The position numbers were made by a program, and so were the translations under genes. Below the pieces are notes generated by a model that saw nothing but the letters and a program-made list of their open reading frames with translations, had not been told where the DNA came from and did no database searches. This document shows, piece by piece, positions 6,773-12,475 of a stretch of 16,193 nt of DNA. Position 1 is the stretch's first letter; each line of letters opens with the position of its first letter. The stretch is from an uncultured Collinsella sp. (GTDB lineage: Bacteria > Actinomycetota > Coriobacteriia > Coriobacteriales > Coriobacteriaceae), in NCBI GenBank assembly GCA_900550965.1, contig URUC01000042.1, positions 1-16,193 of the forward strand, in the 5' to 3' direction.

Positions 6773-6990
6773 GTCTCGATCTGTAACAGTTAGAGCCCAT
6801 TTTCCGGTCTATCTGTTACAGATCGAGACATTCGAATCCCCCTCAAGGGAAAATCTCAATCTGTAACAATAACTCGGCAAAATCAGTCCCAGATGTTACA
6901 GATTGAGACAAAGGAACGGCGCAATTCGGAAGTATTTCAATCAGTAACACCTAGCCCACTTTAAGCGGTCCAGTTGTTACAGATTTAGAC
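6773..6990. repeat. Three tandem long hairpins, constant geometry
   Basis: Three consecutive inverted repeats with 16-base arms and exactly 25-base loops. Unit 1: 6773-6788 and 6814-6829, perfect, extendable to 17 bp. Unit 2: 6853-6868 and 6894-6909, 15 of 16 paired. Unit 3: 6934-6949 and 6975-6990, 12 of 16 plus a G-U. The arms share TCTGTAACA/TGTTACAGA; period is 80-81 bases with 23-24-base spacers. Between units 1 and 2 a C-G pair in the arm becomes A-T on both sides, a compensatory change that argues for a selected or recently duplicated stem. Loops are related in units 1 and 3 (AGCCCA and CGGTC shared) and differ more in unit 2. There is no long ORF across them, and no U-tract, so ordinary terminators are unlikely. 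Function is unknown. Confidence 0.85.
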
Positions 6991-7007
6991 TAAACCGGTA
7001 GACAACG

Positions 7008-7044
7008 AAAGCGGCAACGCCCGTAATGGACGTTGCCGCTTTTC
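7008..7044. terminator. Rho-independent terminator
   Basis: A perfect 12-bp stem AAAGCGGCAACG/CGTTGCCGCTTT (7008-7019 and 7031-7042) with an 11-base loop, followed by TC on the plus strand so the T-run is TTTT. On the minus strand the tail is CTTTCG. It can end plus-strand transcription from the hairpin array and minus-strand transcription from the Gfo/Idh-DeoR unit. A smaller stem GAAAACT/AGTTTTC follows at 7051-7057 and 7062-7068. Confidence 0.75.
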
Positions 7045-7075
7045 TATTGAGAAAACTACTCAGTTTTCATTACTA

Positions 7076-7129
7076 ACCACCACAATGGGGACGGGCACCT
7101 TCGCGGTGGTTTTGGCCTTAGCCCGTCCC
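7076..7129. repeat. Overlapping alternative stems downstream of the DeoR gene
   Basis: Two mutually overlapping inverted repeats: AACCACC/GGTGGTT (7076-7082 and 7105-7111) and GGGACGGGC/GCCCGTCCC (7088-7096 and 7121-7129). They cannot form together. They lie just downstream of the DeoR stop on the minus strand. They may be part of a dispersed repeat or a 3'-end structure. Confidence 0.5.
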
Positions 7130-7134
7130 TGCCG

Positions 7135-7881
7135 TTAGACCGTGACGACGTTGTCCATTGCCCGGTACTTGGCGGGGACCTCGCCTGCGGTAATAATCGT
7201 TGCATCGCGGAAGTCCGCGAACTTGACGGGCGCCACCATGCCAAATTTACTGGCGTCCGAGATTACGAAGCGCTTGGCCGTATGGCGCATCGAGATACGC
7301 TTTACTTGCGCCTCCTCGATATCGGGCGCCGTGAAGCCCTGCTCGGCGGCAATGCCGTTAGAGCCCCAAAAGCCGCAGTTGAAGTTGTAACGGTCTAAGG
7401 TTGCCAAGGCATCGGGGCCAACGAGCGCCTCGGTCTCGGGTTTGAGCTCGCCGCCCAGCACCACGGTACGCATGCCGCGCAAAGCGAGATGCTGAGCATG
7501 GAGCACGGAATCAGTCACATAGGTGACACCTTCAAGGTGTGGAAGATGCTCGATGAGCCTGAGCGTCGTCGAGCCCGAGTCGATGTACACAAAGCTCTCG
7601 GGCTCCACCAGCGCCGCCGCACGGGCGCAGATACGTTCCTTGTCGTCGTTATGGAGATCGCTGCGCTCATTAAGCGTTAGGTCGCGCGTCACGTGCGCGC
7701 GCTCAAGGCTCGTCGCCCCACCGTGCACCTTGGCGATACGGTGTGCGCGATTGAGCGTCTGCAGGTCGCGCCGAATGGTAGACGCCGTCACGCCCAGGGC
7801 CTCAGCAAGCTCCGGTACGGTAACCGAGCCCGTCTGCTGCACCATCGACACGATTGCGTTGAGCCTATCTTCCGCAAGCAT
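7135..7881 (-). CDS. DeoR-family transcriptional regulator
   Basis: A 248-residue repressor-type protein. Residues 1-55 form the DeoR HTH (LNAIVSMVQQTGSVTVPELA, then ALGVTASTIRRDLQTL). This is followed by KVHGGA and the DeoRC sugar-phosphate-sensing domain (about 75-235), with FVYIDSGSTTLRLIEHL, VVLGGELKPETEALVGPDAL and VISDASKFG. The effector is usually a phosphorylated sugar. Its ATG lies 3 bases after the oxidoreductase stop, and its ribosome binding site GAGGAGG is inside the last codons of that gene, so the two are almost certainly co-transcribed and translationally coupled. It probably controls its own operon from the repeat-rich region upstream of the oxidoreductase; this is inference. 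Confidence 0.9.
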   Translation of the reverse strand: MLAEDRLNAIVSMVQQTGSVTVPELAEALGVTASTIRRDLQTLNRAHRIAKVHGGATSLERAHVTRDLTLNERSDLHNDDKERICARAAALVEPESFVYIDSGSTTLRLIEHLPHLEGVTYVTDSVLHAQHLALRGMRTVVLGGELKPETEALVGPDALATLDRYNFNCGFWGSNGIAAEQGFTAPDIEEAQVKRISMRHTAKRFVISDASKFGMVAPVKFADFRDATIITAGEVPAKYRAMDNVVTV

Positions 7882-7884
7882 CGC

Positions 7885-8964
7885 TTACTCCTCCTCGGGG
7901 TACACGACTCCCCAATCGGCGCGAAGCTTGGTCATAAGCTCCATAACATCAGAAGCATAATCCAGAAGCTCGCGCTTGGAGTCGTCGCCGGCAACGGCCT
8001 TCTCAAGATCGGCCATCTCATAACACAGGGCGTAAGCCTCGGTGCCTGCGTGGACCTCCTCGCGGTGGCCGTCCGCAGTCCACACGATGGTCGCGTGATC
8101 GGCACGCGGATATTCGTTGACCTCGATGTAGCACTTGTCAAAGCTGATGACCGAGCGCTTGGGCTGCTTGGAGTGAAGCGTAAGGCTCACGACGCCCAGC
8201 TGCTGCTCGGCATTGCGGCAGACGATGCCGCCCGCAACATCGACTCCAGTCTCGCAGGTGTTGCCTAGAGACACGACCTCGGCGGGCTGGCTCGCCATAA
8301 ACAGGCGCATGACGGACAGGGCATACACACCAATATCGAGCATGGCACCGCCGGCAAGGTTGCGATTGTAGAAACGGTCGGTCAGGTCGCCGTACTCCTT
8401 GTAGCTACCAAAGTTGAGCTGAGCGAGGTTCATGCGGCCGAACTCGCCGGCATCCATGCGGCGACGCAGCTCTTGATACAAGGGCATGTGGAGCACCGTG
8501 GTAGCGTCCATAAGGACCACGTTGTGCTCGGCGGCAATGGCACGGGCCTCATCGAGTTCAGCGGAATTGAGGGTAATGGCCTTCTCGCAGAGCACGTGCT
8601 TGCCGGCTGCCAGGGCAGCGCGCAGATAGGTGATATGAGTGTTGTGCGGGGTAGTGATGTAGACGGCGTCGATGCCAGGATCGGCGTAGAGGTCCTCAAC
8701 CGTGTCGTAGACCTTCTCGATGCCATACTGCTCGGCAAAAGCCTGAGCCTTGGACGGCGTACGGTTGGCGACGCCCGCAAGCTTGCGACCGGCAAGAGCA
8801 AGGGACTGAGCCATCTGGTTGGCGATAACGCCGCAACCGATGACGGCCCAATGGAGCTCGGGAGCCGTAAAAATATCGTCGGGGAACGGCTTGTCCTGGA
8901 CCGAAGCGAACGCTGCTTTGGCGGCTGCCGCGGCGTCGAGCGGAGCCTGCTTGGAATCTGCCAT
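7885..8964 (-). CDS. Gfo/Idh/MocA family NAD(P)-dependent oxidoreductase
   Basis: A 359-residue cytoplasmic dehydrogenase. A Rossmann fold begins at about residue 37 with HWAVIGCGVIANQMAQSL (G43-C-G-V-I-A48), then VYITTPHNTH, and HVLCEKAITLN, where the common EKP is EKA. The C-terminal domain has NLAGGAMLDIGVYAL (D210, Y214), the form seen in dimeric dihydrodiol dehydrogenase-like members rather than the GxH form. The substrate is probably a sugar, sugar acid or cyclitol but cannot be told from sequence. The ATG is supported by CAGGAGG 7 bases upstream. This leaves an unusual Ala/Lys-rich extension of about 35 residues before the Rossmann fold, with no alternative Met until residue 51. It is the first gene of a two-gene unit with the DeoR regulator. 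Confidence 0.88.
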   Translation of the reverse strand: MADSKQAPLDAAAAAKAAFASVQDKPFPDDIFTAPELHWAVIGCGVIANQMAQSLALAGRKLAGVANRTPSKAQAFAEQYGIEKVYDTVEDLYADPGIDAVYITTPHNTHITYLRAALAAGKHVLCEKAITLNSAELDEARAIAAEHNVVLMDATTVLHMPLYQELRRRMDAGEFGRMNLAQLNFGSYKEYGDLTDRFYNRNLAGGAMLDIGVYALSVMRLFMASQPAEVVSLGNTCETGVDVAGGIVCRNAEQQLGVVSLTLHSKQPKRSVISFDKCYIEVNEYPRADHATIVWTADGHREEVHAGTEAYALCYEMADLEKAVAGDDSKRELLDYASDVMELMTKLRADWGVVYPEEE

Positions 8965-9174
8965 TATGTGCCTCCTGTGTCATAGAACGCCTTGCTTTCT
9001 GACAGCTCTATATTCGCACAAACACGCGCTTCTGTGCGCGTTTTTGCGTATCTCACCGCTAAACGGTCATTTTTATCCCGTAAACGGCGCATCTATACGC
9101 ATATTCACGCAATCCCACGCACGTAAATGCGCACAAATGCGAACCGGCCATTGCTCAGAGACAGGGGCTTATGC
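8965..9174. promoter_or_regulatory. Repeat-rich upstream region of the Gfo/Idh-DeoR unit
   Basis: No gene was seen. It holds candidate operator-like repeats: CGCACAA twice (9015-9021, 9130-9136), TAAACGG twice with a 21-base (two helical turns) period (9060-9066, 9081-9087), a tandem 10-mer AAATGCGCAC/AAATGCGAAC (9125-9144), and a stem ACGCGC/GCGCGT (9024-9029 and 9036-9041). TATAGA on the minus strand (9012-9007) could be a -10, but no matching -35 was found. These fit sites for the downstream DeoR protein, by inference only. Confidence 0.4.
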
Positions 9175-9240
9175 TTAGAACTCAAAAGACAGGATGATCC
9201 GCTTCGCCTCGTCGCTCATGGCGCGCTGCAGCTCTAAGGA
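9175..9240 (-). pseudogene. Possible C-terminal gene remnant
   Basis: A minus-strand open stretch ends with LQRAMSDEAKRIILSFEF and a TAA at 9177-9175. Its codons look protein-like, but no start with a ribosome binding site exists: upstream the frame runs into the 27-base tandem repeat and then a stop. It could be the tail of a gene truncated by the neighbouring insertion and repeat events, or chance. I do not recognise the family. Confidence 0.25.
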
Positions 9241-9241
9241 C

Positions 9242-9302
9242 CGTCCCAAACTGCCGACAGAAAAGGAACGTTCCAAACTGCAGACAGAAAAAGAACGTCC
9301 CC
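9242..9302. repeat. 27-base tandem direct repeat
   Basis: Two adjacent 27-base copies (9242-9268 and 9269-9295), identical at 24 of 27 positions, plus the first bases of a third (CGTCCCC from 9296). The core is CCAAACTGC.GACAGAAAA. On the minus strand the copies begin with GGGACGTTC or GGAACGTTC. It lies in non-coding DNA next to the IS200 remnant. Confidence 0.85.
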
Positions 9303-9322
9303 AGGCGCCGGCATTTCAAGAG

Positions 9323-9351
9323 CACTCATTTAAGTCTGTCCCCAATGAGTG
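9323..9351. repeat. 8-bp inverted repeat with GTCCCC loop
   Basis: CACTCATT (9323-9330) and AATGAGTG (9344-9351) pair perfectly around a 13-base loop containing GTCTGTCCCC. No T-run follows. It resembles small dispersed intergenic repeats rather than a terminator. Confidence 0.5.
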
Positions 9352-9372
9352 GGAGTAATCAGAGACCCTTTG

Positions 9373-9405
9373 CGAGGGAGGCCGGACGTGGCCTTCCTCG
9401 TTTTT
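9373..9405 (+). terminator. Terminator shielding the IS200 remnant
   Basis: An 11-bp stem CGAGGGAGGCC/GGCCTTCCTCG with one G-U pair (9373-9383 and 9390-9400), loop GGACGT, followed by five T. IS200-type elements commonly carry a terminator near the left end that blocks read-through into tnpA; this fits, although it could belong to a lost upstream gene. Confidence 0.75.
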
Positions 9406-9410
9406 ATTCA

Positions 9411-9612
9411 TGGACTTTAGTCCGTGCCGCGCGGCACGCGCGGCATAGAAAGCCACCCGCTCAGCGGGTGGAGGCCAATTTCCGCTACGCGACAAAAACC
9501 TTCCCCCTAGCATGAGGATTGTTCAGGTCATCATACTAGGGGGAAGGTGATTGCTGTGGCCCAGAAAGCCAACAGCCTCGCGCACACGAAATGGCTGTGC
9601 AAGTACCGCATC
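9411..9612 (+). mobile_element. IS200-type left end, truncated
   Basis: The remnant consists of subterminal palindromes GGAC/GTCC (9412-9423), GTGCCGCGCGGCAC (9424-9437, perfect) and CCACCCGC/GCGGGTGG with loop TCA (9453-9460 and 9464-9471). These are followed by a leader hairpin CCTTCCCCCTAG/CTAGGGGGAAGG (9499-9510 and 9536-9547) and the first 19 codons of the Y1 transposase. Single-strand-transposing IS200/IS605 elements use such end hairpins, and in IS200 a leader stem hides the tnpA ribosome binding site; here GGGGGAAGG is in the right arm. The rest of the element, including its right end, is missing. The outer boundary is approximate. Confidence 0.7.
9556..9612 (+). pseudogene. tnpA: IS200 transposase tnpA, 5' fragment
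   Basis: The frame from GTG at 9556 gives VAQKANSLAHTKWLCKYRI, the characteristic N-terminus of IS200-family Y1 (HUH) transposases, which normally continue VFTPKYRRK for about 130 more residues. Here the match stops after 19 codons and the frame continues into unrelated residues, because the DNA switches to the 3' end of a DegV-like gene in another frame. The HUH and catalytic Tyr regions are absent, so it cannot transpose by itself. The ribosome binding site GGGGGAAGG is paired in the upstream hairpin. Confidence 0.8.
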
Positions 9613-9833
9613 GCACCGAGGCCAAGCTCATCGCCGCCATCGTCGAGAAGCACCCCGAGGTGCGCTTTGCCGCGAGCCGCACCTCGGCCCACGCCGACCT
9701 CTACGACCGCATGGAGCAGGCCCTGTGCGAGCGCGTGGCCAACGCGGTGGATGTCGTCCGCTCCGACATCAGCCCCGCGCTTCTTGTCCACACCGGTCCA
9801 AACCTCGTGGGTGTGGCGGTCCAGGGACTCTAG
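9609..9833 (+). pseudogene. DegV-like protein, 3' fragment
   Basis: About 75 codons reading HRTEAKLIAAIVEKHPEVRF, then RMEQALCERVANAVDVVRSD and ISPALLVHTGPNLVGVAVQG before a TAG at 9831. The ending ISPALLVHTGP.LVGV resembles the C-terminal fatty-acid-binding domain of DegV-family proteins, where a conserved HTGPG loop closes the ligand pocket; here the loop reads HTGPN. The first about 200 residues are missing and the fragment is joined to the tnpA start in a different frame, so it is a remnant. An ATG at 9591 could start a chimeric 80-residue product, but it lies inside tnpA sequence and has no clear ribosome binding site. Identification as DegV is moderate; another short alpha/beta domain is possible. 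Confidence 0.55.
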
Positions 9834-9867
9834 TGGAGGCGGGGCGTCCTGCCCCAAAAACAAATGC

Positions 9868-9917
9868 AAAAGACGAGCACTTCTTGCCGCTCAATTGGCA
9901 AGAAGCGCTCGTCTTTT
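9868..9917. terminator. Strong bidirectional terminator
   Basis: AAAAGACGAGC/GCTCGTCTTTT (9868-9878 and 9907-9917) continues after one mismatch into CTTCTTGCC/GGCAAGAAG (9880-9888 and 9897-9905), giving 20 paired bases and an 8-base loop, with T-runs on both strands. It ends the minus-strand PTS/GH172/ROK operon and the plus-strand DegV-like remnant. Confidence 0.9.
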
Positions 9918-9949
9918 CTTAACGCGTTGTATGGCGGAGAGAGCGCAAG

Positions 9950-10834
9950 TTACGCGAGCGCCCTTCTTGCCAGCTCGGCCGCGCCGAGGATTCCTTGGTC
10001 GCCGCCGCAGCCCGGGGCGCAGATGTAGCTCTCCATGTCCTTAAGCTCGGCGGTCTGGATGTAGCCACCCAGATATTCGAGGGTCTTCTTGCGGACGATG
10101 CCGTAGAGCTGCTCCTGGTGCATCACGCCGCCGCCGAGGACGATGCGGCGAGGCGAGTACATGAGCACGAGGTTCGCGCACATCTGCCCCAGATAATCCC
10201 CCTCGAGCGCCCACACCTCATCGTTGTCCGCGAGCTCGGCCGCGGGCTTTCCCCAGCGCGCGGCGATGGCGGGGCCGGAGGCGAGCCCCTCGAGACAGCT
10301 CGCGTGGCTCGGGCAGACGCAGCGTCCCTCCTCGGTGGGACGGGTCCTTACCAGCATGTGACCGGCCTCGGGGTGCAGCATGCCGTGAAGGAGTCTGCCC
10401 GCGCACATGACGCCCGCGCCCACGCCGGTGCCGATGGTCACGTAGACGGCGTCCTCGAGCCCCTTGCAGCAGCCGAAGACCACTTCGCCGAGGCAGGCAA
10501 CGTTCACGTCCGTGTCGTAGGCCACCGGAATCCCGAGGGCGTCGGCGAACGCGGCGCGAAGACCATGGCCTCGCCACGCGAGCTTGGGCGTCTGGAGGAT
10601 GGAGCCGTAGCGCTCGTCGTTGGGGTCGACGCAGGTCGGGCCGAAGGCGCCGATGCCCAACGCGTCCACATCGCGGGCGGTGAACCACTCGATCATCTGC
10701 GGGACGGTCTTGGCGGGCGTAAGCGTCGGGGTCTCCATACGGTCGAGGACCTCGCCGTCGCCGGACACCACGGCACAGACCATCTTGGTCCCGCCGGCTT
10801 CGAGGGCGCCGAGCCTCATTTGCTTTTCGCTCAT
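9950..10834 (-). CDS. ROK family sugar kinase (fructokinase-like)
   Basis: A 294-residue cytoplasmic kinase resembling ROK fructokinases (ScrK/GmuE type), which convert fructose plus ATP to fructose 6-phosphate. Motifs: phosphate-binding GALEAGGTKMVCAVV (residues 9-23), GIGAFGPTCVDP (60-71), AYDTDVNVACLGE (105-117) with candidate catalytic Asp109, VTIGTGVGAGVM (132-143), EAGHMLV and a zinc site built from H159, C172, C174 and C180 (GRCVCPSHASCLEG). The fructokinase subgroup keeps LEAGGTK instead of the usual DxGGT. Start: ATG with AAGGAGG 6 bases upstream. It is the last gene of the operon, 79 bases after GH172, with an intercistronic hairpin between. Its likely substrate is the free sugar released by GH172; mannose or another hexose is possible. 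Confidence 0.88.
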   Translation of the reverse strand: MSEKQMRLGALEAGGTKMVCAVVSGDGEVLDRMETPTLTPAKTVPQMIEWFTARDVDALGIGAFGPTCVDPNDERYGSILQTPKLAWRGHGLRAAFADALGIPVAYDTDVNVACLGEVVFGCCKGLEDAVYVTIGTGVGAGVMCAGRLLHGMLHPEAGHMLVRTRPTEEGRCVCPSHASCLEGLASGPAIAARWGKPAAELADNDEVWALEGDYLGQMCANLVLMYSPRRIVLGGGVMHQEQLYGIVRKKTLEYLGGYIQTAELKDMESYICAPGCGGDQGILGAAELARRALA

Positions 10835-10852
10835 GTGATCCTCCTTACAAAG

Positions 10853-10886
10853 GGACGCCCGCAGTCATGGTCAACCGCGGGCGCCC
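10853..10886 (-). repeat. Intercistronic hairpin between GH172 and ROK genes
   Basis: CGCCCGC/GCGGGCG (10856-10862 and 10877-10883) with two further G-C pairs outside one mismatch and a 14-base loop. On the minus-strand transcript it is followed by CCCUUUG, too weak for full termination. It lies just before the ROK ribosome binding site and may lower or stabilise expression of the last gene. Confidence 0.5.
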
Positions 10887-10913
10887 ATAACGTTGGCTTG
10901 TTTCGAGGCGACC

Positions 10914-12038
10914 CTACCTGGGCACGCGGTCCTGCCTTGCGGCAAACGGGGCGAGCACGGCGTGCGGCTCGCTTTGGTACCAGTAGGCGACGGTGGAGAT
11001 GTCGTCCTCGCGCTCGTAGAGCTTGATGTCGTCGTTGCCGAGGTCCTGGAACGTCACGCGCAGGTCCTCCTTGAACGAGATCGGGTCGGGAAGGTGCCAC
11101 CTGTAGAGGCCGTGCCTGGGCAGCGCGTCGTCGTTAGTCGCGAGCATCGGATTCGGGTTCGGCTTGCCCGCGCTGAAGCGGTCGCGCGTGGCGTCGCGCG
11201 TCGAGCGGTACGGGTAGCCGGCGAACAGCGTGTTGAAGCACTGCGCCTCGGGCAGCGCGTGGGGCGGCCTGTCGAGGAAGGCCCAGGCACCGCCGAAGTA
11301 GTCCTCGGCTCCCGTCGAGGTGACCGTGGGGAACTCCTCGTCGCCGTCGAGGAAGAACTTCATCTCGCCCTCGCCCCACCAATAGCGCTCCAGGGCGCAC
11401 AGGGCCATGTAGGTGCCGACGTAGTAGCCCTTGCCGCGCACGCCGTCGAGCACGGTGTAGTCGACGCCCCTGCGGGTGCTGCGCTCGCGGTTAAAGCGGG
11501 CGTGGAAGTACATGGCGTCGTCCGGCACGTCGGTGAGCGCGTAGTTGAACGTGTAGAAGATGTACTTAATGAACCCGGGGTGCTCGCTCGTAAGCGTGAC
11601 CTTGGCGCGCTTCCTGAAGGGCATCTCGAAGTAGCAGTTCATGCCGCCCGTCGGGTTCACGCAGATGGGCATCGAGTTGACGATGGCGCGCTCACCGAAG
11701 CCGTTGCAGAAGAAGTCGCCGACAGGGCACTCGACCGAGGGGGTCTCCTCGTCGTCCCAGTAGAAGCGCAGCACGAGGTCACGCATGACGAAGCTGCCGG
11801 CGGCGGTCTTGTCGGGGACGGTCATCCAGATGTGGCGGATGATGCCGGGGCCCTCGATGTCCGCGAGCGTGATGGTCTCGCCGGACTCAAGGGGCACGCA
11901 GCACGAGCCCTTGCGGCCGACGCCGAGGTGGCTGGCCGACATGGCGGCGCGGCCCTTCTCGCCCGTGATGTTCTCGGGGGTGATGGCGCGGCTTTCCTCA
12001 CCGCCGTGCATCCACACGTCCTTAAGGAACTCTCTCAT
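10914..12038 (-). CDS. GH172 (DUF2961) glycoside hydrolase
   Basis: A 374-residue protein of the DUF2961 family, now GH172. Characterised members hydrolyse difructose dianhydride I or alpha-D-fructofuranosides, or act as exo-alpha-D-arabinofuranosidases. It shows the family's two acidic segments: WWGEGEMKFFLDGD (220-233, E223 and E225) and GAEDYFGGAW (243-252, E245), which are candidates for the catalytic residues. ISFKEDLRVTFQDLG (near 330) is also family-like, as is the aromatic-rich N-terminal jelly-roll (EGPGIIRHIWMTVPDK). There is no signal peptide, so it acts in the cytoplasm on imported substrate. The ATG has AGGAGG 6 bases upstream and lies 12 bases after the EIIA stop. Placement between a mannose/fructose-family PTS and a fructokinase-like gene favours a fructose-based substrate over an arabinose-based one; this is inference. 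Confidence 0.85.
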   Translation of the reverse strand: MREFLKDVWMHGGEESRAITPENITGEKGRAAMSASHLGVGRKGSCCVPLESGETITLADIEGPGIIRHIWMTVPDKTAAGSFVMRDLVLRFYWDDEETPSVECPVGDFFCNGFGERAIVNSMPICVNPTGGMNCYFEMPFRKRAKVTLTSEHPGFIKYIFYTFNYALTDVPDDAMYFHARFNRERSTRRGVDYTVLDGVRGKGYYVGTYMALCALERYWWGEGEMKFFLDGDEEFPTVTSTGAEDYFGGAWAFLDRPPHALPEAQCFNTLFAGYPYRSTRDATRDRFSAGKPNPNPMLATNDDALPRHGLYRWHLPDPISFKEDLRVTFQDLGNDDIKLYEREDDISTVAYWYQSEPHAVLAPFAARQDRVPR

Positions 12039-12050
12039 CGTCGACCTCCT

Positions 12051-12449
12051 CTATTCGTCGTCGTCGCACTCGGCGGAACTGGCACCGTTCACGTAGATGA
12101 TCTGCTGGCGCGCCTCGTTGACGAGGGCGTCGAAGTCGAGTTTCTCGTCGGGGCGCGCGAGCGCGACCGTCATGGCGAGCGGGAGGTTGACACCCGCGAT
12201 CACGTGGATCCGGTCGGAGGCGAAGCGGGAAAAGCGCTGGTTCACGCTGCCGCCGTACGCGTCGGTGAGGACGACGACCTCGTCAGTGCCCGAAAGAGCC
12301 GCCTCGACCGCCGCGTCGAGCCCCTCGCCGTTGTCGTTCACGTAGGCGCACACGGCGTTGACGGCGTCGCCCTTACCCGTAAGGAACTCGAGGGTGTCCT
12401 TGAAGCCCTGGGCGAGAAGGGAATGGCTCGCCACAACTATCTTTCTCAT
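12051..12449 (-). CDS. PTS EIIA, mannose/fructose/sorbose family
   Basis: A 132-residue cytoplasmic phosphocarrier. MRKIVVASHSLLAQGFKDTL carries His9, the residue phosphorylated by HPr; the rest of the EIIA-Man fold is visible as DEVVVLTDAYGGSVNQRF and HVIAGVNLPLAMTVAL. The C-terminus is acidic (SSAECDDDE). It passes phosphate to the EIIB of this operon. Separate EIIA and EIIB genes are normal for the LevD/LevE-type arrangement. The Shine-Dalgarno is weak (GAGA or GGTGA, reading the minus strand), consistent with expression coupled to the upstream EIID gene, whose stop is 26 bases away. Being placed after EIID rather than before EIIB is one of the known orders. Confidence 0.9.
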   Translation of the reverse strand: MRKIVVASHSLLAQGFKDTLEFLTGKGDAVNAVCAYVNDNGEGLDAAVEAALSGTDEVVVLTDAYGGSVNQRFSRFASDRIHVIAGVNLPLAMTVALARPDEKLDFDALVNEARQQIIYVNGASSAECDDDE

Positions 12450-12475
12450 TGATTCACCAATCTCTTGGGTCGAAG

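Noticed and set aside
6773..6990. CRISPR array
   Set aside because: The repeated unit is a long inverted repeat, with only three degenerate copies, related loops rather than unique spacers, and no cas genes nearby.
9316..9513. Minus-strand 65-codon frame across the IS200 left end
   Set aside because: It is made entirely of the IS end palindromes and the terminator, with no ribosome binding site; not a gene.
9547..10044. Plus-strand frame continuing from tnpA for 165 codons
   Set aside because: Only the first about 20 codons are transposase; the rest is Pro/Arg/Ser-rich out-of-frame reading of the DegV-like tail, the terminator and the antisense of the ROK gene.
10893..12452. Plus-strand open frame (519 codons) opposite GH172 and EIIA
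   Set aside because: Val/Glu/Arg/His-rich shadow that crosses two real minus-strand genes; no ribosome binding site or family features.
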